Origin: Amoebophrya sp. A120
Taxonomy: Eukaryota > Sar > Dinophyceae > Syndiniales > Amoebophryaceae
Length of the DNA stretch: 64,000 bases
Assembly (NCBI GenBank): GCA_905178155.1
Contig: CAJINV010000003.1
Span: 3,251,319-3,315,318 of the forward strand
Direction of reading: 5' to 3'
The stretch's first letter is position 1. Each line of letters begins with the position of its first letter. Positions 10,656-21,772 of the stretch are shown here, in pieces. The notes below the pieces were generated by a model. The model was given only the letters and a program-made list of their open reading frames with translations, was not told the origin of the DNA and did not search any database. Both the position numbers and the translations under genes were made by a program.

Positions 10656-11855
10656 ATGCGAAAAATCTCTACTCTCCTCTTGATTCCCTTCAGTTCGTGC
10701 ATCATCTATTTTTTCGGTGTACGGCCAACACCAGGACCGGACTTGGGACGGGACTTTCGTATTTACCAACCGACTCCGTGGTACTGGGAGCAAGCAGTTG
10801 CGCGAAACCGTAGTGTGGTTCCTGTTAGGTCCGTTCACGATTTCAAGCCGGATCTGCAGGGAAAAGTGGCTATTGTCACCGGCAGCAGCTCCGGTATCGG
10901 CCGTGCTGTCGCCAAGGAGCTGTTCCTCCGCGGCTGCGCCGTGGTCATCACGTCGCGGAGCCGGCAGCGATCCGAGAAGGCAGCTAGCGACATGGTGCGA
11001 GAAGTGAGCGAACGGGGGGTGGATCAACAAAGTAAAGCCCGTTTAGTGGGTGTGGGATTCGATTTGAGCGACCTAGAAGACGTGCGGAAGTTCGTCGCGA
11101 ATTTCACGGAGGCGTTCCAGAGGTTGGACTTTCTGAGCACGAATGCGGGGATGACGGCACTTTTGGCCGGGTGGAGCGGACCGTGGGAAAGTCCGCAAAA
11201 GTACGAAATGCTCTACGCCGCCAACTACCTCGGACACTTTCTCTTGCTGCAGCTGCTGCTCCCGTTTTTGAAAAAAACTCCCGGCGCAAGGGTGGTGGCA
11301 ACGTCGTCGATCATGCATTGGCAGCACGACAGCGACTTGGATTCGCTTCTGCCGTCGAGGAATAAAAAACGCAGCGACGAGCACGCGTGGCCTTGGACGA
11401 AGCTGAACCAGTATGGCAACACGAAGTTGCTGCAAGTCCTAATGTGTTTCGAGATGCAGAGGCGGATTCCTGAGGTCCCCTGTGTACCGGTAGCGCCAGG
11501 GCTGATCTCTACTGCCATAGGAAACCAGAAATTGCAAGCGCGCGACGGCGTCGATCAGTGGATCCCGGTCGTTAGCAAATCTCCTTTCGACGGCGCGCAG
11601 ACGACGATGCACGCGCTCTTAGCTTCCGAAGAAGAAGGGAAGAATAACACTGCCGGGGTCTTCCTTCAACCGTATTACAGTCCGCTGCACTTTGGAAGAC
11701 CACTTTTTCCGTTCGGGGCCGTACTATGGGAGCCATTCACGCAGCATTTGATGTGGGGGCTGCACAAGTGGGTAGCACATGCGGACGCCTACAACAGAAC
11801 CTTCGCGGAAATCTTATGGAAAGAATCAATGGAAGCATGTGGGCTACCAAACTAA
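10656..11855 (+). CDS. Membrane-anchored short-chain dehydrogenase/reductase
   Basis: A 399-residue single-exon frame with a classical SDR Rossmann domain. Visible motifs are the cofactor-binding TGSSSGIG (residues ~75-82), NAG (~157-159), a catalytic Ser in VVATSSIM, the YxxxK pair in QYGNTKLL, and the VAPG motif after it. The family transfers hydride using NAD(H) or NADP(H) on alcohols, ketones, retinoids or steroids. The closest look is to retinol dehydrogenase/WW-oxidoreductase-type SDRs, but substrate cannot be read from sequence. Residues 4-21 (ISTLLLIPFSSCIIYFF) form an N-terminal hydrophobic segment, so an ER-membrane anchor is likely. The C-terminal ~90 residues are aromatic-rich and may add a membrane-contact helix. 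The ATG at 10656 has a CCACCATG context and nothing upstream suggests an earlier start. All catalytic residues appear present, so the gene looks intact. Confidence 0.9.
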   Translation: MRKISTLLLIPFSSCIIYFFGVRPTPGPDLGRDFRIYQPTPWYWEQAVARNRSVVPVRSVHDFKPDLQGKVAIVTGSSSGIGRAVAKELFLRGCAVVITSRSRQRSEKAASDMVREVSERGVDQQSKARLVGVGFDLSDLEDVRKFVANFTEAFQRLDFLSTNAGMTALLAGWSGPWESPQKYEMLYAANYLGHFLLLQLLLPFLKKTPGARVVATSSIMHWQHDSDLDSLLPSRNKKRSDEHAWPWTKLNQYGNTKLLQVLMCFEMQRRIPEVPCVPVAPGLISTAIGNQKLQARDGVDQWIPVVSKSPFDGAQTTMHALLASEEEGKNNTAGVFLQPYYSPLHFGRPLFPFGAVLWEPFTQHLMWGLHKWVAHADAYNRTFAEILWKESMEACGLPN

Positions 11856-12610
11856 CACGGGTATGTATCTCGTAAACTTGAAATGCAAACCCACACACAG
11901 GGACAAGATGAAAAGAACAATCAATCCCCCACAAAAACGAAATACAAAGAACAATCCACATCTTTTGAGCACTTCAAAAAATCCAAAATCCTTTCAAACA
12001 CCTTTCCGAACCAATGAATGAAATTGATTCTGATACAAAAAAACATCTTCATAATCAAAGAGATTTTGGATTTTTTTTCTTCTTTTTTCTCCAGGTCAAT
12101 TCTCGAGTCGAAAATAAAGATATTGATTCTCTTTTTAATTAATTATGGTTACAGCTTGAGCAGCTGTTAATTCCTTGGGCGCGTAAGTTGTTGGTATGAT
12201 GCTGGTATTTGGTGCTAGCAAAACCGAATTCGTTGCGACTTCCGGCGATTTCTGAAAATGAACGAGAGCAACGATATCGCACGACTAAAATTGATGCTTT
12301 GGCTCCTTGCGCGTGCAACAAAAAAAAAGGCTTTGAACGAATGGAATCAGCGACTTATCAATAACGACGGACGGCGACGACAAGCGCAGACCGGCATTTG
12401 TACCCCGCCCCGGGAGGCGGCGCCGAACCACGTCCAGTGATACCGAGGCGAAAATAACAGAACACGCAAGGGCGGCGGGGAGATGCGTGACAGCCTGCAC
12501 GCTGTCCAGGATCCCACGCTGTTACTCCCGAGTCTAGGAGCAGGCTCCTCGAGTGTCTGTTCTCAGATTCAGACACAGACACTCTCCGTTTTTTTTTGGT
12601 TATCATTTTT
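11856..12610. other. Convergent strand-switch region with AT-rich low-complexity stretch
   Basis: Here the + strand gene block ends and the - strand block begins (the nearest - gene ends at 12918). Bases ~11880-12130 are A-rich then T-rich with long homopolymer runs, unlike the GC-rich genes on either side. Short open frames at 11779-12021 (+) and 12358-12606 (-) have no protein-like features. I see no gene. Confidence 0.6.
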
Positions 12611-12801
12611 TTGGTTATTATAAAAATTGGCTATCATAAAAAACACGCCGCGCCTGCGGTCTTGGTGGCGGTCAGGTTGTGCCTGCAGGCCAAAGACATT
12701 AGCATTTTTTTGATTATTATAAAAATTGGCTATTAATTATAAAAAACACGCCGCGACTGCGGTCCTGGTAGCGGTCGGGTTGTGCCTGCAGACCAAAGAC
12801 A
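12611..12801. repeat. Duplicated ~95-bp repeat
   Basis: Two direct copies, 12611-12698 and 12710-12801. Each runs from TTATTATAAAAATTGGCTAT through AAAAAACACGCCGCG, GCGGTC, GGTTGTGCCTGCAG and CAAAGACA. The second copy has a few substitutions and a short AT insertion. A fragment of the AT-rich part (TAGTATAAAAAAG) recurs just after the second copy. It lies 3' of the histone-fold gene, at the strand switch. Confidence 0.8.
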
Positions 12802-12917
12802 AGATTAGTATAAAAAAGTGACTAGTGCTCGCGCAAAGTATAAAAAAGCGCCGAGGTTGCGACGGCAAACGAACGCAATCAAGACGGGGGCGCCACGTCA
12901 GCGAAGAAGCCGCCGCC

Positions 12918-15243
12918 CTACCGCTTTCCTGCATCCTCCTGGCCTCCTTCTTCTTCGCTGCTCATGTTGCTGGAACTTCCCGCCTCGCTCGCCGTCTGCT
13001 CCCGGCGGCCAAGGAGCAACGCCGCGTCCTGCTCCTCGTCCTCCTCGGGATCCAACTCGCTGTCCAGACGGCGCGCCGTCCATCTTTCGCGGCGGCGCTC
13101 CTGCTTTCGCCTCTTCGACGAAGGGTCGAAGAGGTCTTCGTCTTCCGGGGAGCTATAGACTATGTAGTCCGAGGGCGGCTCTGGAGAGCTATAGATTATA
13201 TAGTCGGAGAGCGACTCCTCGTAGTCCGCTTCGGTGAACAACTCCTTGAACTGCTTCTCCTGCACCTGCTCCAGTGCGTCGGCGATAGGTTTGCTCTTGT
13301 ACCTGCTCGCGTGCGTGACACACCAGTAGGGCGTGGGCCACCGTACTTCAGTGTGCTCCGGGGCAGCATACCAACCTTCCGGAAGCTTCGCGGCGACGCG
13401 TTTGTTCGGTGGCAGCAGTACAGTCACCTGCGTGAGTGTTCGGTGGCAACAGTACCAGACTAAGGCGCTCATGCTTTCCGACACTCATAAATGAAAACAG
13501 AGGCGAACAATCTAGATCTACAGCAACATCTACCTGCTGGGTGTAGCCCATCGCGCGCAATTCCCCCTCCGTCGTGAAACCCTTGCGAACCTTTTCGCCC
13601 TCGCGCGCAACCTTGGAAAACGACCGCCAGTCGATGTTGTGCTTCAACTCGATCTGGAACACCTCCTCCTCGGAGGCCTCGGGCTCCGCGTCGTGGAATC
13701 GCTTCGGGATATCAGCCTCCCAAGGGCCGCGGCTGCGAACCTCACCGTCCAAGAGCCGCTTATACACCCCGACCGTGCGCTTCTCGTCTTGTTCTCTACG
13801 GTACGACCGCGCCATAACGGCGACAAGATGGCCTTCCAGGTGTTCTTGCAGTACGTTCACTGCTTCTGCGGTGATGGCAAAAAATGGCGGGGCCTGCTCG
13901 GGCTCGCCATTAACGGCGGAGGCAGTGCTTGAGTCGAGGTCCTGGTCGGACTCGGCCGCCGGGTCGTGGTCCTCGGCCGTGTCCTCTACCGCATGGTCCA
14001 AAATGTCCGTGATCAGCGCGCGCATCAACTTTTTGGAAAACCCGTGGAAGCGGCCGGGCTGCCGTAGTTTCTTCTTCCCAGTCTCGGGGTTGACGACGTA
14101 TTCCTCGTATTCGTCTGCGACCACCTGCCACCGCGCCCCGCCCCGCACCACAAACTTCCCGCCCTGTTCGTCCGCTTGAATCTCTTCGTCGCTGTGATGC
14201 ACCACCTCCTCCTCGCTTTCCCAGCTGTCGGAGGAATCCGAGTCGGGTGCGGCGGCTTTGCCCTTCGCGGGCGCGGCGGCGTTTTTCTTCGCGGGCGCGG
14301 CGGCTTTGCTCTTCTTTGCTGCGGGCTTTCGGCCTGGCCGCTTCTTTGGTGCCGGCTTCGCCGCCTTGCTGCTCGCCGCCTTTCTGGCCTCGCAATGCTG
14401 AAGCAAATGCGCCGGCAGGTCTTCTGGGATCAGACCCTGCATGAGCTTTTGTTGTTGCGCGCTGGAAATGAAGAACAGCTCCTGCCCGTCGATTCCCCAG
14501 TAGTCTTCGAAGACAGAGGGATCGCCCCACTTCGGTTCGACCGAAACCTCCTGCGGCTCGTCGCAGCAATCCCCATCGGAAACCTCCACAGACCAGGCCT
14601 CTAGAGCTGCGTCGTCGTCGAGGAAGAAATAAGCCTGCTCCTGCGCGAAGCTTACGCCGTCAATACCCTGCCGCATTTTTTGGGAGATAAGACACTTGTC
14701 GCGAATGAATTCCTGCAGCTTGTTCTCCAGCTTCTGAACGCAAATCATCCGCGCGGCCGTCGGGGGGCGGGTCCTGCGCTGGGGCTGCCGGCTAATCACC
14801 AGCTGGTTAGCGTACAGCCCGGGCGACCTACCGCTGTTCAAAACTTTCCGCCGGAAGTTTTGAAAGTGCGGTGAGCTCGGTCGCTTCGAAGCGGCGTGGT
14901 TGCGAAGCGGCAGTCGGGGGGCTGGAGCTGCGGCTGGGGTGCTGCTCGCGGCAAGGCTGCGGCCGGGCTTGTTTTGGTTTGAGCTGCTGGAGCCGGGCTG
15001 ATTTTGATCGGCGCTTGCGCTGCTTGAGCTGCGGCCGGGCTCCTGTGGGGCCGGCATCGACATCGTGCGGCGGATCCTTCTCAGCTCGGTGTCGACCTCC
15101 TTCGGATCTATCTTGCTCGGAAGAGGACACTGCCCGTCAAAGGGGGAGAAGAACTTCTTGCGCGGAACCTGCGGGCCGTCGTCGTCCCACAGCCCTGGGA
15201 CCTCCCAGAGGGGGAAGGTTGTGCCGTTGACAACATGCGTCAT
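12918..15243 (-). CDS. Large histone H3-fold protein with AT-hook-like tail, two exons
   Basis: Exon 1 is 15243-13534 and exon 2 is 13427-12918. The 106-base intron is GT-AG and phase 0 (CCAGCAG|GTAGATG ... CACGCAG|GTGACTG). The product has 739 residues. Residues ~300-335 are Lys/Ala/Pro-rich with an AT-hook-like KKRPGRKPAAKK, followed by an acidic Ser/Glu tract. Residues ~395-495 resemble the histone H3 fold: FSKKLMRALITDIL matches helix 1, AEAVNVLQEHLEGHLVAVM matches the long H3 helix 2 (AVxxLQExxExxLV pattern), and KRTVGVYKRLL matches the KRVTIMPKDI region. The two helices are separated by a ~35-residue acidic insertion absent from H3. The C-terminus holds SDYIxYSSPE repeats and a basic-acidic tail. 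A DNA- or chromatin-binding role is inferred; a centromeric H3 variant is possible but unproven. The ATG at 15243 begins a frame with no upstream extension. Confidence 0.7.
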
Positions 15244-16041
15244 CTCAACAACTACAAGCGTTTCACTTTAGCACCTACCTACTTACTTGGCCGATGATCC
15301 CTACCTATTTTATTTCTATGCTTTGCGTACTCCCTCGCGCGCTTTTTGCTCTGTGTATGGTTGTCACAACTAGCATCGCACTTTTGTGCTCTAATCCCGC
15401 CGGCGGTATGACGTGGCCTGTACTTCTTAGTGCACTAATCCCGCCCGGCGGTGTGATCTGACTCATATCTGTAGCTCGGCGGGTCCAGTTTGCTGGTGGA
15501 TCTCGCTCTGCGTGGTTTGCGGCTCTTTCTCTTTTTCATTTCTACACGTGCGAACATTGCGACCAAGTAGCGGCCCGGGCGCTGCTGTTCTTCTGAGCGG
15601 CGTCGCTCATCTAAGAGCGATTCATCGGAGAAGCTACTTCCAGCTATGATGACGATCTCACTTAGCAAATCTAGCAACTTCATGCGACGCTCAGAATATG
15701 ACGACACAAAAGCCAGAAAAGCACGTTCCAAAAAGTGCCATGCATGTTGTGCGGACTCCTTTGAGGAGCAGGACTATAAAGCGGCGACGTTTTTCCATTC
15801 AGTTGCCACTCTTTTCGTGAAGACCTCATCATACAGTACTCGATAGTTTGTGGAGCAGGGATATTCTGAAAAGGAAAACACAACAATGATTACGCTATGC
15901 CGAAACTGAAAACGTCTGCTATGAATATGATAGTCAGAAGGAGGAAAGTATATCGATATAAGCGAAGAGAAAATAACTTTGCTGACCGAAGTACTGCAAC
16001 ACAAACGATGGCCATGCAGACGGGTACTGAGAGATCTCTCT
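15244..16041. other. Intergenic region, one weak - strand open frame
   Basis: Nothing firm. An 82-codon - strand frame (15683-15435) starts with a real ATG, begins with a hydrophobic helix-like segment (LLDLLSEIVIIAG) and ends basic. It could be a small gene or an exon, but nothing supports it further. The rest is mixed-composition sequence. Confidence 0.4.
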
Positions 16042-16949
16042 CTAGAACATGTTCGCGCGAAAGCCACTGGGGCGCTGTTCTCCTGCCAGCGGGGCGCTGT
16101 TGTCCTCCTCCTCCGCGTTAGTGTGCGGCACTTGGAGTTTGCTGACCTTCGCCGCGAATCTGCTGAACCACGCCGCGGCCAGTGGCTGCAACCGGTACCA
16201 CGGGAGCCCGGTCGGGCGCCGGCACGTGGCCTTCAGGGCCAGCACCTCCCTCCTGGAGGGGAGGAACCCCGCGCCGGACGCGCGCCGGTACGCTTCCTCC
16301 ATCTCGTGGATTTCTTCCCGACACAATAGCCGGAACACAGCCTCGCCCGCTCTGTTGACGTTCTCAAACATGGACCGGATGCACTGGACATTGTCGCCGC
16401 TTAGGTGCGGACTAATCAGGCCGCTGATGGTCTGCGCCCGGGCGTTCCATTCGAACGGAATACCGTAACGCTTCCAGTCCATGGGACGGAGGAACCCGTT
16501 GTTGGCCAAACAGATAACGGAGTCCGCTTTGTCGGCGGTCCATTGGGTCGCGCCCGGGGTCCTGATGTGGAAGTTGTGGTTGAGGGACTATAAGTGTTGG
16601 GGGACTAGCAACAAAGAAGAACAGCGAAGCAGAGCAACACAAGGCCCTGCGCATGCTTAGCATAGCAACACAAGTACCATTTCCGGTAGTCATCCAAGGA
16701 GGCGCGCGATAAGGCTGCGGCATCCGCCCCCAGAATGTCATCCAGTTCCTCCGGCGAGGGCAACTCTTCCACGTACGACCGTGGTGCCGGTGGTACCTCC
16801 GTCAAGTAGCAGCCAAGCTGCTCATGGTGCGGGAGCTTATCCCACGAAAGGGCCCGGTATCTCTCATGCAGGCGCGCGACACAGTTCAGCTCCGACAAGA
16901 GCTTGTCGATGACGCGAGCCGACTCGATTGCCGCCTGGAGGAGCACCAT
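16042..16949 (-). CDS. Unrecognised 263-residue protein, two exons
   Basis: Exon 1 is 16949-16678 and exon 2 is 16561-16042. The 116-base intron is GT-AG (AAATG|GTACTT ... CATCAG|GACC) and phase 2, rebuilding a Trp codon. The chain is mostly helical-looking: an N-terminal region with a KLLSELN-type helix, a short acidic patch (ELPSPEELDDILG), then a basic C-terminal half with many Arg and Trp. I see no signal peptide, membrane span or family motif. It sits 207 bases downstream of the ten-exon gene's stop on the same strand. Splice consensus and frame continuity make it real coding with fair confidence. Function is unknown. Confidence 0.6.
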
Positions 16950-17156
16950 TATCTGCCGACTCAACGTCCACGTTTTCTTCTGTTGTAGTGGTCAAGAGTC
17001 GTTTTTTTTTGGCGCTGTTGCGGTAAGTGCTAACGTTGGTGTCAGTATGGTGGTGCTAGCGCCACAGTATCAGTATCTCTAGTTCTTGCGTTATTGCGAT
17101 AGTTTCCGCCCTCTTCGGAAGACGGGCGAACAACAAGAAAACAGCCGCGGGGGCGC

Positions 17157-20100
17157 CTAATGCTCTACCTCCTCCGCAGCAAATTCGTCTTCCAGGCTCC
17201 CCTTCTTCGTTTGCTTCTTTTTGGATTTCGGTTGCTGATCCCAGCGAGGAAGCATGTGGTAGTCAATACCAGCCAGGTAGCTGACGTACTGCGCGGACGA
17301 CCCGTTCCACACCTCTCCGATCCCAACGGCGACGTCTCGTTCGTTCATTGCGCCACCCTTCGCCCGCTCCTCCAACGCGCGGAGGTCATCTACTACCTGA
17401 TGTTAATGCGACGAATTGCCCGCATTTCGCTGCGCCAAATGGCTACGCAGGAGCATTTCGCTTGCACTGAACCACAGCAAATGTGTATGTAGGAGCTTCC
17501 ACTGAACTAAAGCAAGTGTGTATGTAGGAGCATTGCGGTGGTATGTTTATGCAGTTGAGCCCAATGTTTATGCAGGCGCATCAATGCGCATCAATGTGAT
17601 CACTCACCTTTTTCATCGGAGACATCAAGTCGACTTCCAGGCTTTCGAAGAATTTCGTAAATGAGTCCAGAAGTGTGGACGGCACGCCCGGCAAACGCGG
17701 CCGCGTTTTTAGCAACGCAAGCACTACCATTCTCGAAGGGTCACTCGAAGCCGGAACCATGAGACTGTAGTCCGGCGCCAGAACGTCCCAGGTCTCCGTG
17801 TGTTCCGCGAACCACTTCGCGACGGCGTCAAGCAGCTCCACTTCCTCCCCTCCCACGGCGGGGATGCGGTATTCGTGGAGCATCACCATGGCTTCGATGA
17901 AGTCAGTCGCGAAAAAAACCCACGCGGAGACTCCATTTTCGACCGCTCGGAATAACGAAGCGACAAAATTGTCGAGATGGAGTGGCTGCAATGCCTCCTC
18001 CTCAGGCCAATTGTCCGGGACTGTTGTGCAGGGGTACGGCAATACTGCTGCGCAAGTGCTGAGCAGCTTGCTATCTAAAAAAGATAAAGATACTGAAGAT
18101 ACTGCATCTATTCACTGGGTATTCACTGGGTGTCTCTGCACAATGATACTACTCACACTACGCACAATAGAAATACTGTTCGTGCGCTGGGTGAACGTTC
18201 TGAAGCTCGGTCGCTCGGTGAACGGGTAGTGCCGGTACGGGTTCTGGCCCGTTGGCGCGAAACGGCGGGGGGCTCCGCTCGCACCTAAGTCATCGTCCTC
18301 GTCGTCAGAGAGTGACATTGCCCCGAACCTCTTGTTTGGCGTGCGGGATGGATGGCCGGGAGCGTTGTCCGGCCGCGGCGTCGCATCGGCGTCCTCCACA
18401 AGGACCTCGCGTTTTTGAGCACCGGGGTCCCCGACGATTCGGAGGTGCATACTAGGCAACTGCCCGGGAAGGAGTGGGGACGGCGTTGGAAGACTTGCAA
18501 CCGGCTGGCCCGGATCTGTTACCTGGAGGTTATAGGAACAAGAAGGTTGAGGAAAGAGAATTCACAACCACGTGGTCTTCTACGGCCAACATCACAGCCA
18601 CATGTTCTTCTACGGAATCTGCGGCCAACATCACAACCACATGTTTTTCTACGTCCTGTGGCGGCGCCGTCGGGCCCGACGCGCGCGAGTGCTGTCTGTC
18701 CTCCAAGTTCGGCTCGAGGGCTTCGCTCGATCGCGCGCCGGGGGCTGAGACGATTCGTTGGCGCATGCTGGGCAACTGCCCGGAACGGAGTCGGGACGGC
18801 GTCGGAACACCTGCAAACGGCTGGCGCGGATCTGTTACCTGGAGGTAAAGGGAAAAACAATTGTCAGGCCTGTAGCGCCATGTATTGGCCGCGCTTTTTC
18901 TGCTATGTTATGCGCCAGCCAACATGAGAACTTCGCACGTTCTTCTACCTGCGGCGGCGCCGACGGATCCGACGACGTTTTGTTCTCCCCGTTCGGTTTG
19001 TTCTCCTCGTGCGGTGGGTGTCCTGAACGAAAGCCACCGCTTGCGGTCCGGCGCACCTCCGGGTCTGCTCTAGAGGAGCTTGGGGCGACCTGCTCCCCTT
19101 GCACTGTTCTGCGAGTGGACGCGCCCTGCGCCCCCGCGGCGGACTCCCAGCGCGCCACAGCCCGGGCAATCGGCTCGCCTGTTCCGTCCGGTTTGTTCTC
19201 CACGTTTGGTCTGCTTTCTGCGAGGGCGCAGCTGTTTCCTCTTTTCTGCACGACCGGTTTGTTTTTCTCCTGGCCGGGAAACACTGCCTCTTCTGACCGA
19301 GAGACTCTCTCTTGTGCCGTTTGTTCTCCGCGTTCAGTCTGCTTCCTGCGAGAGCGCAGCTCCTTCCTTTCTTCTGCAAGGCCGCTCTGTTGTTTTCCTG
19401 GCCGGGCAGCACTGCTCCCCCTGGCCGAGAAAGGCTGTTTCGTGTGCGGGTTGCGAGAAGGACTGTTTCCCCCGTCCTGGACTATTCTGTTCCTGCGAGT
19501 CGCGCCGCCCTGTTCCTGAATGGAACTGAAACAGTTGGCGAGGTCCAACGAGGGCGATACGGATGACCGCGACGGCGATGTGAGGTGATTCCAGACCCGG
19601 TGATGGTCACCATGCAGGAGCGGACTGGAGTGGTTCTGCCGCCCTGGCGTGCGTCGCGGAGCGTCCCGCGCCACCGGGTAAGCGTTTGCAGTCGCCCGGC
19701 GGTGGCCCGTCGCCCGGCGGTGGGGACTGTAGACGGAATACGCCCGGGGCGAATCGTCGCGGTGGCCCGTCGCCCGGCGCAGGGGACTGTCGTCTTCGCC
19801 CGGAGGTGCCCGGCACTCTCCTTCCAGGAGCCGTGCTCGTGGCAAAGGCAAACCCTGCGGCATACCCTGCGGCATCCGATCTTCGGCTGGGGGCGTCGCT
19901 TCCGCATTATTCTGCTGGGGGGAGGCGCCAGCGTCCGCAGCAGAGTAGTCCGCTCTCGGACCGTGGAGCTGCTTCAGGACAGCGGTGTCGTCCGTAAAGG
20001 CGTAACCGGATACCTCGGCCAGGTACGCCTGCAGCAACTCGGGATCGACCCGATCCGTTTCGCACCGGGCGAACCCGGTCCGGGCCGCAAGCATCCCGAC

Positions 20101-21772
20101 AATTTCGCACAACAACCGCGTGGGCCGCTCCCCGCCGAGCTGCACCAGCTCCCGCGCGCCTGAGTGACCCCATTTTTCATCAGATTCACGCAGAAGATGT
20201 TATTTTGAACCATGAAGGAGCTCTTTCAACTAGAACTCTTTTCAACTAGAACGACCGACTCTTTTCAACTAGAACACATGAAGGAAGCAAAAAGGAAGCA
20301 AAGGAGTACGGTGCAAGAACGGGTCGACACACATCACAAGTTCTCGGTCCAGAGCGTCGGGACCCTTTTCCTTCTTCCGCCTGATGTAGCTGGCCAGTTT
20401 GTCCGTGGGGTTCCTCACAAACTGGGAAACTATCGCCGCCATCATCGTTCCGTACGTCGCCCTCTGGGCGGGGTTCAGTGGGTCTTCAAAACCAAACGGC
20501 ACCTGCAACTGGGGCGTCTCCCGGAGCCACCGCCTCGCGTCCTTCACCACTATGCCACAGGAAGACGCTGGCAGGGCATACGCGCACTGCCAAGTAGGCG
20601 AGTAAGCACCGTCGAGGCGCGACTAAGAAAGCACCTCGAGGTGCTACCCCTACGAGTATGGCTGTGACTACACGCAAGCCCTGCCAGTTTTTCCGGTGGG
20701 ATACACTCCTTGAACTGCAAGAAGTACGCGGGCCCAACCACGGAAAGATATCCAGCAGGTGCAACTTCCTGCGCGGCGATAAATAACTAGCATCATACGC
20801 GGGAGCATGAGCATGACAAACGGGCGCCGGGCGTCATATGCGACGCAGCATAACAAAGTGCCGGCCTATCGAGCAGCAAGTCGCATGTTTTGGATACTAA
20901 TAAACGAATGGCGATCTGGCGGACCATCTCGCGAACCGCCTCCTCCTCGTTCGCGTGCGCAGCTATGAACTTGTCGATCCACTCCACCTGTATCACAATC
21001 GTTGAGCGTTAGTTAACATATCTCATCACCCTCATATCACACGCTCGAGGTCACAGGTCTTCAGAACGAGCAACCCAAACGGCTCACCTGTAACTTCGCA
21101 CGCCTTTGCGTCACGGCGCGACTCTGACGCGTGTGCTGGTTGAAGATTGGGGGGAACGCGGAGAGACAAATCTCCAGGTCCTCCACGCCCAAAGGGCTCT
21201 CCTCCAGGGTCTTGTCCGCCGAGACGGTCCACATCGGCTTCCTGGTCCCGCTGGCCGCCGCCGCGGCTTGCGCGAGCAAAAACTTCGCGAACGCCGACGC
21301 CTTGGCGAAGTTCAAGAAGGACTCCTCCGCGTTTAACTTTTGCAGCTCCTGCACGGCAAAAGCCACCTGAGTTCCATGTTGAATGTTGATGTCGGTCGAA
21401 GCTAGAGAATGAGGGGCGCGTACTGTTCATGCCTGTCAGAGCTACACTACAAAATGACTCATCAGAAAAGATATCAGAAAAGAGTGAAAAAATGGCAGCA
21501 GGCAGCAGAGCAAAGAAGCGAAGGAAATGCACCACGTCAACACCGGGCCCGTGTCGTGTTGCGAACGCCAGGTGGCACGCCGTATCCAGTTCCGCGTTGT
21601 GGTCCCAGACCTCCTGCGACTGCTTTGGTATTTTGTAGTGTAAAAACACGCCTTCCCGGATCTCCGATACGGTTGCGCGCCGCTTGGTAACCGTGTCCCG
21701 CTCGTCGACGAGCGACTGCTCGTCCTGCAGGAGCGGCCCATCGTCCTCCAGAAAGGGAACGGCGTTCAGCAT
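17157..21772 (-). CDS. Ten-exon gene for an unrecognised ~1,120-residue protein
   Basis: Exons (5' to 3') are 21772-21533, 21366-21088, 20987-20898, 20768-20672, 20549-20331, 20159-18949, 18838-18653, 18522-18162, 18047-17608 and 17396-17157. All nine introns are GT-AG with matching phases, so one frame runs from ATG to TAG. Strong donors include ACAG|GTGAGCC and AAAG|GTGAGTG. Some choices (exons 1, 3, 4, 5 and 8 ends) have close alternatives. The N-terminal ~310 residues look globular and helical, with motifs such as GYLSVVGPAYF and DPLNPAQRATYGTMMAAIV. The middle, in exon 6, is long and disordered (Arg, Ser, Glu, Pro). The C-terminal 250 residues look globular again and end in a Lys-rich, then acidic tail. 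Exons 7 and 8 begin with near-identical sequence, an exon duplication. I recognise no domain. Confidence 0.6.
18447..18851 (-). repeat. Exon-acceptor duplication within the ten-exon gene
   Basis: Two ~90-base direct copies, 18447-18536 and 18763-18851, are about 316 bases apart and visibly similar over their full length. Each covers an intron 3' end (ACCTCCAG) plus the start of an exon reading VTDP.QP...PTPS.L..GQLPSM. This is a tandem duplication of an exon with its acceptor site, giving exons 7 and 8. Confidence 0.75.

Noticed and set aside
21032-21532. Continuous - strand frame through the first intron of the ten-exon gene
   Set aside because: After 21533 that frame turns Arg/Gly-rich, while the frame entered at the 21366 acceptor reads as ordinary protein (AFAVQELQKLNAEESF).
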